From: Pedobacter riviphilus
Lineage (GTDB): Bacteria > Bacteroidota > Bacteroidia > Sphingobacteriales > Sphingobacteriaceae
Assembly (NCBI RefSeq): GCF_014692875.1
Contig: NZ_CP061171.1
Coordinates: forward strand, 1,612,001-1,676,000
DNA: 64,000 nucleotides
Direction: 5' to 3'
Under the pieces are notes generated by a model. It was given only the letters and a program-made list of their open reading frames with translations, was not told the DNA's origin and did no database searches. Numbering within the stretch: position 1 is the first letter of the stretch; every line of letters starts with the position of its first letter. The position numbers and the translations under genes are program-made. Shown here piece by piece: positions 17,148 through 50,855 of this stretch.

Positions 17148-17795
17148 ATGAAAACAAAAAATGCCGTAAGTACTTTTACTGTGCTCATCGCTGATGATCA
17201 CGAGATCATCCGTCGTGGATTAAAAGGTTTAATATCAGACTTTTGGCCTGGTGTTGAAATCATTCATGCAGCTAGCTTAGAGCAGGCGCTTGTGGAAACA
17301 GAAAAATCACCAAGTTTAATCATCATTGACGTGAATTTGCCCGGAGGTAACAATCTTAAGGTAATCGACCAAATTAAATTGGTTCAGCCGAATGCGAAAA
17401 TCCTGGTATTTTCATCTTTGAATGAAAACATTTATGCTGTTCCGTATTTAAAGTCTGGTGCATCGGGTTACTTAACCAAAAATGCAGAAGAATCAGAAAT
17501 TGTAACCGCCATTACAACCATTTTAGCAGGCAGTCGCTATTCGAGCAGAAATGTTAAGGAAAACATGTTCAACAGCATATTGGGGAACGATGCCGATAAT
17601 CCTTTTACCAAACTTTCGGGTAGAGAATTAGAAGTAGCAGAATTATTAACTAAGGGGATTGGAGTATTAGAAATTTCTAATCAGCTAAATCTTCAAATGG
17701 GAACAGTAAGTACTTATAAATTGAGGCTTTTTCAAAAGCTGAAAATAAAAAGTATTATAGAACTAGCTGAAAAGATGAGTATCTATGAAAGATAA
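17148..17795 (+). CDS. LuxR-type (NarL/FixJ) response regulator
   Basis: A 215-residue two-domain response regulator. The receiver domain has the acidic pair Asp16-Asp17 in LIADDHE, the phosphoacceptor Asp61 in LIIIDVNLPGG and Lys111 in GYLTKNAEE. The C-terminal LuxR helix-turn-helix starts LSGRELEVAELLTKG and ends at IIELAEKM. The start ATG at 17148 (MKTKNAVSTF) is preferred over a TTG seven codons earlier. No histidine kinase is adjacent, so it is an orphan regulator. It is the last plus-strand regulator before the giant adhesin gene and may control it. That is inference from position. Confidence 0.92.
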   Translation: MKTKNAVSTFTVLIADDHEIIRRGLKGLISDFWPGVEIIHAASLEQALVETEKSPSLIIIDVNLPGGNNLKVIDQIKLVQPNAKILVFSSLNENIYAVPYLKSGASGYLTKNAEESEIVTAITTILAGSRYSSRNVKENMFNSILGNDADNPFTKLSGRELEVAELLTKGIGVLEISNQLNLQMGTVSTYKLRLFQKLKIKSIIELAEKMSIYER

Positions 17796-17822
17796 AAAGA
17801 GTATTTTACTCTTTTTATCTTT
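17791..17822. terminator. Bidirectional terminator after the response regulator
   Basis: A 13-bp stem, GATAAAAAGAGTA (17791-17803) with TACTCTTTTTATC (17807-17819), between convergent genes. Confidence 0.85.
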
Positions 17823-17823
17823 T

Positions 17824-18009
17824 CTAAGCCTTCCTGTTTTTATTTACCGTACCAAGCCCACTCGCTCCTGATTCGTTAGGTGTGGAGCCAGCCTGACCAA
17901 ATTTATCTGAAGAACCCTTTCCGTTTTGATCGAAGGAAGCCTTTCCCTTTGAGCTTCCTTTACTTTTATGCTCTTTTTCAGCTGTGTTTTTATCGTTTCT
18001 GGTTTTCAT
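17824..18009 (-). CDS. Small hydrophilic low-complexity protein, 61 aa
   Basis: A 61-residue frame, MKTRNDKNTAEKEH, then a Gly/Ser/Lys-rich stretch containing SKGKASFDQNGKGSSDKFGQ, ending GTVNKNRKA. It contains no Cys, Trp, Tyr or Met beyond the first and only two Phe, so it is probably disordered. Similar short Gly/Ser/Lys-rich proteins occur in Bacteroidota, but no function is assigned. It converges on the response regulator gene and shares its terminator, which supports its being a real transcription unit. Confidence 0.55.
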   Translation of the reverse strand: MKTRNDKNTAEKEHKSKGSSKGKASFDQNGKGSSDKFGQAGSTPNESGASGLGTVNKNRKA

Positions 18010-18506
18010 AACATAAATATTTTATTACTCACTCAACATTTTAAAACGGTCAAAGTTTTATTTAATTCTTGCCATTCGAACTACTTCTAATTAAAATAAT
18101 TTCTGATTATTTAAAATGAACGGCCCATATAATAGCTGTATTTGATATTGTTTGGTATAAGCATAGCTATAGGTTGTATTTATTTATTTGATTAATATCA
18201 AAACATCTGATTGATAGGTGTTTGTGAAATATGTTAATATATGCTTTAAACCAATATTTTAATTGATAAATATCAAATTATTGATTTTATGTATAATTAA
18301 TTATACTTATTTTGCACCTAACTTGAAAAAAGTGACCGTTAATAATATATCTTTGCGCATATAAATAAATAATAAAGTGCGCTACTAAAAATAATGCTCG
18401 TAAAATTTTCTGTTTTTGAAACCATGGGTTTTAAGATTACGTAAATACTTTTTTGAAATAAAACAGCATTATAAAAAGGTATCATTCCCCCTAATGATAC
18501 AAGCGC
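18010..18506. other. AT-rich intergenic region before the giant adhesin gene
   Basis: A 497-bp gap, very AT-rich, between the divergent 61-residue gene and the giant gene. Apart from the promoter at 18323-18355 I see short AT palindromes (for example around 18290-18305) but no terminator, open frame or RNA gene. The roughly 150-bp leader after the promoter could hold regulatory structure, but none is recognised. Confidence 0.5.
18323..18355 (+). promoter_or_regulatory. Promoter of the giant adhesin operon
   Basis: TTG at 18323-18325 and TATCTTTG at 18348-18355, spacer 22 bp, matching the Bacteroidota consensus. Transcription would start near 18360, leaving a leader of about 150 nt before the ATG at 18507. 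Confidence 0.5.
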
Positions 18507-43178
<24,672 letters not shown>

Positions 43179-43191
43179 GATATGAGGCTTT

Positions 43192-43219
43192 GTACAGTCT
43201 GGTTTTAACCAGACTGTAC
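43192..43219. terminator. Perfect palindrome after the giant gene
   Basis: GTACAGTCTGGTT (43192-43204) and AACCAGACTGTAC (43207-43219) form a 13-bp stem around TT in the 55-bp gap before porP. It could attenuate transcription between the adhesin and its partner genes, but no T-run of note follows, so it may instead be a dispersed palindrome. Confidence 0.55.
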
Positions 43220-43233
43220 TTTAAGATATTAAG

Positions 43234-44208
43234 ATGATGAAGAAATTAATATGGTTAATAGCAGGTTCGTTTTTGTTGCTTGCGAGGCAGGCATCTGCAC
43301 AGCAAGATGCCCAGTATAGCCAATATATGTTCAACGGGATTTATATCAATCCAGCTTATGCCGGGTATAAAGAAGTGCTGAATGTGCACAGCTTTTACCG
43401 GAGCCAGTGGACAGGTATTACCGGGGCACCACGAAGCATGTCGCTGGCGGTAGATGCCATTGCAAACAGCGGTAACGTAGGCTTGGCCCTTCAGGTGGCA
43501 AGCGATAAACTTGGCGCACAGACCAACCTAAGCATTTATGGCAACTATTCGTACCGAATCAGAATGAACGATGATGGTAGCTCGAGGTTAGCGCTCGGTC
43601 TTGGCGTTGGAATGGTGCAGTTAGGGATAGACGGTTCGCTGCTGAACCCGAACAATCCGGAGCCTAACCAGCCAGTTGGCATGCAGAGCACCATTGTGCC
43701 AGATGCAAGGGCAGGTATCTACTTTGCCAACGATAAGTTTTATGCCGGTTTTTCTGCCGATAACCTGATTGCCACTTATATCAATATAGACCGCTACGCC
43801 TTTATTCCACAGCCAAAACCGCATTACTACCTTACCGCGGGGGCATTGTTTCCGCTTTCTGAAGATTTTCAGGTTAAACCTTCTTTCCTGTTAAAAGACG
43901 ACCGGGGAGGCCCAACGAGTTTGGATTTGAATGCATTTTTGATGATCAAAGATTTTATCTGGGTTGGCGGTTCGTACCGCACCGGAGTAAAACTGTATAA
44001 TAAAAGCTATTTGCAGCGCGATCTTACGCCCCGCAACTCTGCCGTAGCAGCGATACAGATTTTTCCATCACAAAAACTCAGGATCGGCTATGGTTACGAT
44101 TTCTCAATCGGTCCGCTACAGGGCTACAGCAGTGGAACACATGAGATTTCTATCGCTTACTCTTTTATCAGACAAAACGTAAGATTGGCAACTCCAAGGG
44201 TATTTTAA
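43234..44208 (+). CDS. PorP/SprF family type IX secretion-associated membrane protein
   Basis: A 324-residue outer-membrane protein. A signal peptide (MMKKLIWLIAGSFLLLARQASA) is followed by QQDAQYSQYMFNGIYINPAYAGYKE, the hallmark N-terminus of PorP/SprF. Regular amphipathic strands follow, and the protein ends LATPRVF. In Flavobacterium, SprF is needed to place the adhesin SprB on the cell surface, and type B substrates are usually next to such a gene. The gene follows the giant adhesin by 55 bp and precedes the OmpA/PD40 gene, so the three probably form one operon. A decayed copy of its 3' third lies at 16671-17016. Confidence 0.92.
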   Translation: MMKKLIWLIAGSFLLLARQASAQQDAQYSQYMFNGIYINPAYAGYKEVLNVHSFYRSQWTGITGAPRSMSLAVDAIANSGNVGLALQVASDKLGAQTNLSIYGNYSYRIRMNDDGSSRLALGLGVGMVQLGIDGSLLNPNNPEPNQPVGMQSTIVPDARAGIYFANDKFYAGFSADNLIATYINIDRYAFIPQPKPHYYLTAGALFPLSEDFQVKPSFLLKDDRGGPTSLDLNAFLMIKDFIWVGGSYRTGVKLYNKSYLQRDLTPRNSAVAAIQIFPSQKLRIGYGYDFSIGPLQGYSSGTHEISIAYSFIRQNVRLATPRVF

Positions 44209-44252
44209 ATTAACTATATTCGGCATTTTTGACCAACTATTCCTACAACATA

Positions 44253-46214
44253 ATGAAGAAAATTTTAATAGGTACTTTCCTTTCTGCATATTGTTTATTT
44301 GCATTCAGTTTTTCGGCAAATGCGCAGTATGTATTAAAAGATGCCGATAAGCAATACGAACTGTTTAATTACAGCAAGGCAATAGATTTATACGAACAAG
44401 CCTATAAAAAGAAAGAAACTTTACATGCCGCAGAGCGATTAGCAAATGCTTATACGTTTGTTTATAACTACAAACAGGCCGAAAGCTGGTATGCCATTGC
44501 AGCTAAAATGCCAGGTAGTAATCCTGAGAATATTTTGGGTTATGCCAAAGCTTTACAGAGTAATTCGAAATATAGCGAAGCAAAAAACCAGTACCTCAAT
44601 TACATCGATAAAAAGAAAAATGTATCAGAAAAGCAGCAGGCTGTTTGGCTTGCCTCTTGCGATTCTGCTTTGAAATGGATCAGAAATCCAAAGAAAATTG
44701 AGCTCATCAACCAAAAAGCTTTAAATAGCGCACAGTCAGATTGGGGTGCAGTTAACTACCAGGGAGGAGTTGTATTTACTTCCGATAGATTAAACAGTAA
44801 ATTAAACTCTTCAGAAAGTAAACCATTTTTAAAATTCGACGGATCTAAAGAACCCGATAAAAAAGTGTACGGCTGGACGGGTAATGGATACCTGAAACTA
44901 TACATCAAACCGTCGCCAAGCGATAGCCTTCAGTTATTTCCTATAAAAGCAGGTACTAGCTACCATGTGGGTTCGGCAAGCTTTACAGCTGATGGCAAAA
45001 CCATGTATTTTACGCTAACCCGTATTACCGATGAGCTGGAGCGCTTAAAAAAACAGCCAACAACCGTTAATGTAGAAATTTTTAGTAGTACAAAAGGTAC
45101 TAATGGTATTTGGGGCGAACCGGTTTCATTTGCTTATAATAATGTAAACGGTTACTCCGTAGGTGATCCTTTTATTACCAGCGATGGAAATAGTCTTTAT
45201 TTTGCTTCAAATATGCCAGGTGGGTTAGGCGGTACCGATATTTATGTTTGCCTAAAAACAGATGCTGGTACATGGGGTAAGCCCATTAACCTGAAAGACG
45301 TAAATACCGAAGGTAACGAACGCAGCCCGGTTTTTGATGGAAAGAATAACTTCTACTTTTCTAGCGATGGTAGAATTGGAATGGGCGGATTAGATGTGTA
45401 TCGGGCTTTAAGAGAGAAAGACGAGATTAGCCAGATCGAAAATATGGGTTATCCTTTCAACTCCCCACAGGATGATTTTGGCTTTAGTTTAAACGAAAAA
45501 GGTAATATTGCTTATCTTTCTTCTAATCGCGAGGAGGGAGTAGGTAGCGATGATATTTATACCATCGATCAGAAAATGATCCTGGCTTTCAAATTAGAAG
45601 GCAGGGTGTTTGATAAAGATAGCAAGCAGCCTATTGCAGGTGCATTGGTAACGTTGGCAAAAGTAAACGGTAATATTTTAAAAACCGAAACCGATGAGAG
45701 TGGAGCTTATCAATTTAACTTGACAAAAGAATCTGAATACAATGTTTCGGCAGAGAAAACCAACTATAGGTCTGATATAAAAAACCTGACAACCACTGGC
45801 TTAACAACTTCGAGTGTACTTACACAAAACCTGCATTTAGAAGCTGTTGTAATAAATAAAGCAATTAAGCTGGAAAATATTTATTACGATTTCGATAAGT
45901 GGAATATTCGTGCTGATGCTGCCATAGAATTAGATAAACTGGTTAAAATCATGACTGATAATCCCACCATCTGGATCGAATTAAACTCCCATACCGATAG
46001 CAGGGGCAAGGATAGTTATAACTTAAATCTGTCACAAAAAAGAGCCGAATCTGCTGTACAGTATATCATATCAAGAGGTATTAATAAAAACCGAATTGCT
46101 GCAAAAGGTTATGGCGAAACACAACTGTTGAACAAATGCGGCAACGGGGTAAACTGTACCGAAGAAGAACACCAGCTCAACAGAAGAACGGAGTTTAAAA
46201 TTGTAAAACAATAA
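44253..46214 (+). CDS. OmpA family protein with TPR-like and PD40 repeats
   Basis: A 653-residue envelope protein, start at ATG 44253 (MKKILIGTFLSAYCLFAFSFSANA, cleavage before QYV). TPR-like helices follow at about 30-150. PD40/WD40-like propeller repeats lie at about 165-430 (GGTDIYVCLK, GGLDVYRA, GSDDIYTID). A carboxypeptidase-regulatory-like domain lies at about 440-530 (GRVFDKDSKQPIAGALV), and an OmpA peptidoglycan-binding domain closes the protein (ELNSHTDSRG, NLSQKRAESAVQYI, NRRTEFKI). The layout matches the PD40-OmpA proteins found beside PorP/SprF in Bacteroidota and would anchor the secretion or adhesin complex to the cell wall. Confidence 0.9.
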   Translation: MKKILIGTFLSAYCLFAFSFSANAQYVLKDADKQYELFNYSKAIDLYEQAYKKKETLHAAERLANAYTFVYNYKQAESWYAIAAKMPGSNPENILGYAKALQSNSKYSEAKNQYLNYIDKKKNVSEKQQAVWLASCDSALKWIRNPKKIELINQKALNSAQSDWGAVNYQGGVVFTSDRLNSKLNSSESKPFLKFDGSKEPDKKVYGWTGNGYLKLYIKPSPSDSLQLFPIKAGTSYHVGSASFTADGKTMYFTLTRITDELERLKKQPTTVNVEIFSSTKGTNGIWGEPVSFAYNNVNGYSVGDPFITSDGNSLYFASNMPGGLGGTDIYVCLKTDAGTWGKPINLKDVNTEGNERSPVFDGKNNFYFSSDGRIGMGGLDVYRALREKDEISQIENMGYPFNSPQDDFGFSLNEKGNIAYLSSNREEGVGSDDIYTIDQKMILAFKLEGRVFDKDSKQPIAGALVTLAKVNGNILKTETDESGAYQFNLTKESEYNVSAEKTNYRSDIKNLTTTGLTTSSVLTQNLHLEAVVINKAIKLENIYYDFDKWNIRADAAIELDKLVKIMTDNPTIWIELNSHTDSRGKDSYNLNLSQKRAESAVQYIISRGINKNRIAAKGYGETQLLNKCGNGVNCTEEEHQLNRRTEFKIVKQ

Positions 46215-46255
46215 GCACAGTTAAGATTTACAATATATTTTAATTTTTTAGTTCT

Positions 46256-46287
46256 ATGCCTCTGATGAAAATTGGAGGCATTTTTTT
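46256..46287 (+). terminator. Terminator after the adhesin operon
   Basis: Stem ATGCCTC (46256-46262) with GAGGCAT (46275-46281), followed by a run of T. Confidence 0.8.
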
Positions 46288-46314
46288 GTTTGTGCGATCG
46301 TAATCCTCGTTTTC

Positions 46315-46345
46315 TGTCATTCTGAACACAGCGAAGAATCTTCTA
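46315..46345. repeat. Fragment of a dispersed intergenic repeat (GTCATTCTGAAC type)
   Basis: GTCATTCTGAACACAGCGAA and the bases after it resemble a short sequence often seen between genes in this phylum. A related inverted stretch (CATTCAGAATGACAAT) lies near 53499-53514, and a GTCATTCCC-type hairpin pair occurs at 51524-51613. The assignment to one family is tentative. Confidence 0.4.
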
Positions 46346-46409
46346 ATTCTGATGTCATGGCCTGTGTCTTCACAAGCTATTTTTCTTAAGGGTTTCTTTT
46401 GACTGAAAA

Positions 46410-46482
46410 ACTAAAATTGTTAGTATTTTGTTTAAAAATAATCAATCTTGATTTTTTATAAAACTAAAAATATTAGTATTTT
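46410..46482. promoter_or_regulatory. Two operator-like repeats before the dinB-dnaE cassette
   Basis: ACTAAAATTGTTAGTATTTT (46410-46429) and ACTAAAAATATTAGTATTTT (46463-46482) agree at 17 of 20 positions and start 53 bp apart, five helical turns. Each holds an inverted repeat CTAA-N5-TTAG. The second overlaps a -7 box, TATTTTTG at 46477-46484. This is the expected arrangement for a dimeric repressor such as a LexA- or S24-type SOS regulator, but the regulator is not identified. Confidence 0.55.
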
Positions 46483-46510
46483 TGATCTTGATCATCCTTA
46501 TAATACGAGA

Positions 46511-47824
46511 ATGGATAAAGAAAGGCAGATTATTCATATGGATCAGGATGCATTTTTTGTATCTGTAGAAATCAGAAAAAATCCCAAGCTGTTGGGTAAA
46601 CCCGTAATTATTGGTGGTGGTGGCGATAGGGGTGTGGTAGCCTCTTGTAGTTACGAAGCACGCCAGTACGGCATACATGCTGCAATGCCCGGCAGGACGG
46701 CAAAATTGCTGTGTCCACAGGCTATATTTTTAAAAGGTGATATGGAAGAATATTCCAAGGCATCACATGATATTACCGAAATTATTGCCGATAAAGTCCC
46801 CCTTTTCGAAAAAGCCAGCATTGACGAACATTATATCGATATGACGGGCATGGACCGCTTTTTTGGCTGTATGAAATTCGCATCAGAACTTAGGCAAACT
46901 ATTATTAAACAGATGGGATTACCCATTTCCTTCGGTTTGTCTATCAATAAAACCGTAGCCAAAATAGCCACGAACGAATCTAAGCCTGGTGGCGAACGGC
47001 AGGTTACTTTTCCTGAATTGCGGCCCTTTCTCGATCCTTTGTCTATTCATAAAATTCCGGGTATTGGTCATGCTACCTATAAAAAATTAAGCGAAATGGG
47101 CGTTCGCGAAATCTTTACGCTTACACAGATTCCTCAACAGCTCATGTTTAAAATTTTAGGCCAGCATGGTTTAAGTTTATGGCAAAAAGCAAACGGTATC
47201 GATCTTTCGCCTGTGGTGCCTTACCGAGAGAGAAAATCAATCGGTACACAGGCCACTTTCGAAAGTGATACTATGGATATGGCCAAACTAAAAGCCATTA
47301 TTACAGGAATGGTTAGCGGACTAACCTTCCAGCTGCGTAACCAGAAAAAACTAACGGCCTGCATTACCGTAACTGTACGTTATACCAATTTCGAAACGGT
47401 TACCCAGCAAGAACGCATTCCTTATACCTCGCTTGATTCGTTTCTGATTAACAAAGCACATAGCCTGTTCGAGAAGGTATATTCAAAACGGATGTTGTTG
47501 CGGCTGGTAGGCGTGAAACTTTCGCACTTGGTAAGCGGCTATGAGCAAATTGGTTTATATAATATCGCCGAAGAAGAATATAGCCTTTACCAGGCCATGG
47601 ATAAAGTACGCAACCAGTATGGTGCCGAAGCGGTGGTAAAAGCCTGTATTGTTACCCAACCCCCCCGCGATGAAACGGGGAAAATAATCAAGTACAATCC
47701 CCGAAAAAAGAAAATATTAATCGAAAACCAAACAGAAGAAGAACAGCAGGAAGTAAGGAAACGCTCAAAAATCAGAAGCTTTATGAGCGAAAAAGGAACA
47801 ATAGGTACTAAATCTTATGATTAG
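46511..47824 (+). CDS. dinB: DNA polymerase IV (Y family, DinB-like)
   Basis: A 437-residue translesion polymerase. The catalytic acidic residues of the Y family are in place: Asp11 in HMDQDAFFVSVE and Asp105-Glu106 in ASIDEHYIDMTG. The CSYEARQYGI motif and the HhH segment KIPGIGHATYKKLSEMG are also present. Start ATG 46511 (MDKERQIIHM) is chosen. The frame upstream is open but lacks homology. The C-terminus is Lys/Arg-rich without an obvious clamp-binding motif. The next gene, dnaE, begins two bases after the stop, so the two are coupled. Copying past DNA lesions under stress is the expected role. Confidence 0.92.
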   Translation: MDKERQIIHMDQDAFFVSVEIRKNPKLLGKPVIIGGGGDRGVVASCSYEARQYGIHAAMPGRTAKLLCPQAIFLKGDMEEYSKASHDITEIIADKVPLFEKASIDEHYIDMTGMDRFFGCMKFASELRQTIIKQMGLPISFGLSINKTVAKIATNESKPGGERQVTFPELRPFLDPLSIHKIPGIGHATYKKLSEMGVREIFTLTQIPQQLMFKILGQHGLSLWQKANGIDLSPVVPYRERKSIGTQATFESDTMDMAKLKAIITGMVSGLTFQLRNQKKLTACITVTVRYTNFETVTQQERIPYTSLDSFLINKAHSLFEKVYSKRMLLRLVGVKLSHLVSGYEQIGLYNIAEEEYSLYQAMDKVRNQYGAEAVVKACIVTQPPRDETGKIIKYNPRKKKILIENQTEEEQQEVRKRSKIRSFMSEKGTIGTKSYD

Positions 47825-47826
47825 CG

Positions 47827-50800
47827 ATGTTTTTAAATGTACATTCTTCTTATAGCCTAAAGTATGGCACACAGAGTATCGGTCAGTTAATTGCTACTGC
47901 CCGGCGTTTAGGTATTCACCAAATGGTACTCACTGATATCAATAACTCAACCGGTGCAGTAGAGTTTATTCGCGAGTGTTACAAACAAGGCATTGCCAAA
48001 GAATCCGACGAAATACATAAAGGCAATATTCCGTATCAGATTAAACCGGTATCAGGGATCGAATTCCGGATCGATAACAGATTGTTGTATGTTGGTATTG
48101 CAAAGAATAAAGAAGGAATGCGTGAGTTGAATGAATTTTTAAGCCATCATAATATTTACAACACTCCGCTGCCAGAAGTTCCGCCCGAAATGGAGAATGT
48201 CTACATCATTTACTCCTTTCAAAAATCTTTTAACCGAGTACTAAAAGCAAATGAATTTGTAGGCATCCGGGCCAAACAGCTTAATCTTTTATACCAGCAC
48301 CCGCTTTTAAAACAAAAAGAAAAATTGTTGGTGTGGCATCCTGTTACCGTTAGTGATAAGATTACCTATCGCCTGCACGAATATTTTAGGGCGATCGAGC
48401 TAAATACCCTTTTAAGTAAAGTACCCGATGAGCAGAAATGCGATTCGGATGAATTCCTGATTCCGGAAGTAGAATTAACCCAGCAATTTGAACAGTATCC
48501 TTTCATCGTTCAGAATACACAGAAACTGATCAATAGCTGCGATTTAAGTGTTTATTTTGAAGATAAACCCACGCCTACTTCTAAAAATAAATACTACTAC
48601 ACGAAGCAAGGCATGTTAGGCGATAAAAAAATGCTACGTAACCTAGCTCAGATAGGCCTGAAATATCGTTATGGAGAAAACAATAAGATTGCAAAAGAGC
48701 GGCTGGAAAAAGAATTGCGCATCATCGAACTTAAAAATTTCTGTGCCTATTTTCTCATCACCTTCGATATTGTAAGGTATGCCATGAATAAATGCGGTTT
48801 TTACCATGTGGGCCGTGGCTCGGGTGCTAATAGCATTGTGGCTTATTGCTTGCGCATTACCGATGTAGATCCGATCGATCTTGATCTGTATTTCGAGCGT
48901 TTCCTGCACGAAAAACGGACGAGTCCGCCAGATTTTGATATCGATTTCTCCTGGGACGAAAGGGAGGTGATACAACGTTATATTTTTGAACGCTATCCCA
49001 AATGGCATGTTGCTTTTTTAGGTACCATGAGCACTTTTAAAGACCGGGCAATTATCAGGGAGATTGGTAAGGTTTTAGGTTTGCCCAAAGGCGAAATAGA
49101 TAGTTTTACCGACCCAACCAAAGAACACGAAAATTTAATGAATGTTACTTACCAGAAATTATTGGCTGTACACCATTACATGAAAAGTATGCCCAATCAG
49201 CGTTCTATCCATGCCGGAGGGATTTTGATTTCTGAAGAACCGATTACCTATTATACCGCCTTGGATATGCCACCAAAAGGTTTCCCAACCGTACAATGGG
49301 ATATGTACGAAGCCGAAGCCATTGGTTACGAAAAATTCGATATTTTAAGTCAACGGGGTATTGGCCATATCCGCGAAGCCGTGCAGCTCATTAAAAAAAA
49401 TAAAGGAAAGGATATCGACATTCACGATTTTAAAACTTTTAAAGAAGACCAGAAATTGAACGGTATCCTTAAAGAAGGGCAGCCCATCGGGTGTTTCTAT
49501 ATCGAATCGCCAGCCATGCGGCAATTGCTCAAAAAACTGAAATGCGATAACTACCTTACCCTGGTGGCAGCCAGTTCCATTATCCGTCCAGGGGTGGCCA
49601 GTTCAGGCATGATGAAATCCTATATCGAACGTTACCATGCCCCCGATAAAGTGGTGTACCTGTGCGATGTAATGAAACAGCAGCTTAGTGAAACCTATGG
49701 CGTAATGGTTTATCAGGAAGATGTAATCAAAGTATGCCATTATTTTGCAGGCTTAGATCTGGCCGATGCCGATATTCTCCGTAAAGCCATGAGTGGTAAA
49801 TACCGGTCTAAACTGGCTTTTGATGAATTGGTAAATAAGTTTTTTGCCTCAGCCAGAAAGGAAGGGCACTCAGAAGAACTCATTACCGAAGTTTGGCGAC
49901 AGATTTCTTCTTTTGCCGGTTATAGTTTTTCTAAGGCACATTCTGCCTCTTTTGCAGTAGAAAGTTATCAAAGTTTGTATCTCAAAACCTATTACCCCAT
50001 GGAATTCATGGTAGCCGTACTGAATAACTATGGCGGTTTTTACAGTCGATGGGTTTACGTACACGAACTGCAAAAAACAGGAGCTAGGGTACATTTACCC
50101 TGTGTTAACCATAGCGATGAGGTCGTGAATATAAATGGCGAAGATACTTATCTGGGCTTTATTGGTGTTCAAGGACTGGAAGAAAAAAACATCAAAATCA
50201 TCCCGCACGAACGCAGGACGAATGGCCCGTATCTTGATCTCGAAGATTTTGTAAAAAGGAGCTGTATTTCGCTGGAGCAAGCGATTATTTTAATCCGTTT
50301 GGGTGCCTTGCGCTTTACCGGAAAAGATCGGAAAACCCTGCTTTGGGATGTGCACAACTACCTTGGCTTTAAACAGAAGAAAGTGAACCACGCCGAACTG
50401 TTTAAGTTAAGCTACAAAACCTATCAGCTCCCCGCATTGGCCGATTCGGAACTGGAAAATGCTTATACAGAACTGGAGTTATTGGGTTATCCGCTTAATT
50501 ATAAAATGTTCGATTTTCTGAAAACCCCTTATCGTGGTGATACCATGGCAGCCGATATGCATAAACACTTAGGTAAAACGGTAAAGATGGTAGGCAATTA
50601 TGTATGCGAAAAAACAGTGCATACCATTAAAAATACCAAAATGTGGTTCGGTACTTTTTTAGATGCCAACGGCGATTTTTTTGACACAACCCATTTTCCA
50701 AATACCACGCCCATGTATCCTTTTAAAGGAAAGGGCTGTTACCTTATTCTGGGCAAGGTGGTTGAAGATTTTGGCTTTCAAAGTATAGAGGTTTTAAAAT

Positions 50801-50844
50801 TTGCCAAATTGGATATTCAAATGAACCCGGTAGCAATTGATTAA
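47827..50844 (+). CDS. DNA polymerase III alpha subunit, second (error-prone type) DnaE
   Basis: A 1005-residue C-family polymerase, shorter than the roughly 1160-residue or longer replicative DnaE. Order: PHP domain (HSSYSLKYG), polymerase core with PDFDIDF (Asp371, Asp373) and a third acidic residue in KFDILSQ (Asp505), finger segments such as HAGGILIS, a helix-hairpin-helix near the C-terminus and an OB-fold tail. The PHP motif reads TDINN where active PHP domains have TDH, so the metal site is probably incomplete. Linkage to dinB two bases upstream marks it as a damage-tolerance polymerase like the DnaE2 class, not the main replicase. A 2H phosphoesterase gene follows. Confidence 0.9.
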   Translation: MFLNVHSSYSLKYGTQSIGQLIATARRLGIHQMVLTDINNSTGAVEFIRECYKQGIAKESDEIHKGNIPYQIKPVSGIEFRIDNRLLYVGIAKNKEGMRELNEFLSHHNIYNTPLPEVPPEMENVYIIYSFQKSFNRVLKANEFVGIRAKQLNLLYQHPLLKQKEKLLVWHPVTVSDKITYRLHEYFRAIELNTLLSKVPDEQKCDSDEFLIPEVELTQQFEQYPFIVQNTQKLINSCDLSVYFEDKPTPTSKNKYYYTKQGMLGDKKMLRNLAQIGLKYRYGENNKIAKERLEKELRIIELKNFCAYFLITFDIVRYAMNKCGFYHVGRGSGANSIVAYCLRITDVDPIDLDLYFERFLHEKRTSPPDFDIDFSWDEREVIQRYIFERYPKWHVAFLGTMSTFKDRAIIREIGKVLGLPKGEIDSFTDPTKEHENLMNVTYQKLLAVHHYMKSMPNQRSIHAGGILISEEPITYYTALDMPPKGFPTVQWDMYEAEAIGYEKFDILSQRGIGHIREAVQLIKKNKGKDIDIHDFKTFKEDQKLNGILKEGQPIGCFYIESPAMRQLLKKLKCDNYLTLVAASSIIRPGVASSGMMKSYIERYHAPDKVVYLCDVMKQQLSETYGVMVYQEDVIKVCHYFAGLDLADADILRKAMSGKYRSKLAFDELVNKFFASARKEGHSEELITEVWRQISSFAGYSFSKAHSASFAVESYQSLYLKTYYPMEFMVAVLNNYGGFYSRWVYVHELQKTGARVHLPCVNHSDEVVNINGEDTYLGFIGVQGLEEKNIKIIPHERRTNGPYLDLEDFVKRSCISLEQAIILIRLGALRFTGKDRKTLLWDVHNYLGFKQKKVNHAELFKLSYKTYQLPALADSELENAYTELELLGYPLNYKMFDFLKTPYRGDTMAADMHKHLGKTVKMVGNYVCEKTVHTIKNTKMWFGTFLDANGDFFDTTHFPNTTPMYPFKGKGCYLILGKVVEDFGFQSIEVLKFAKLDIQMNPVAID

Positions 50845-50855
50845 AATAAAAAAAT

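Noticed and set aside
47827..50844. Replicative DNA polymerase III alpha subunit
   Set aside because: It is about 150 residues or more too short, has an altered PHP motif and is tied to dinB, so it is better read as an accessory polymerase.
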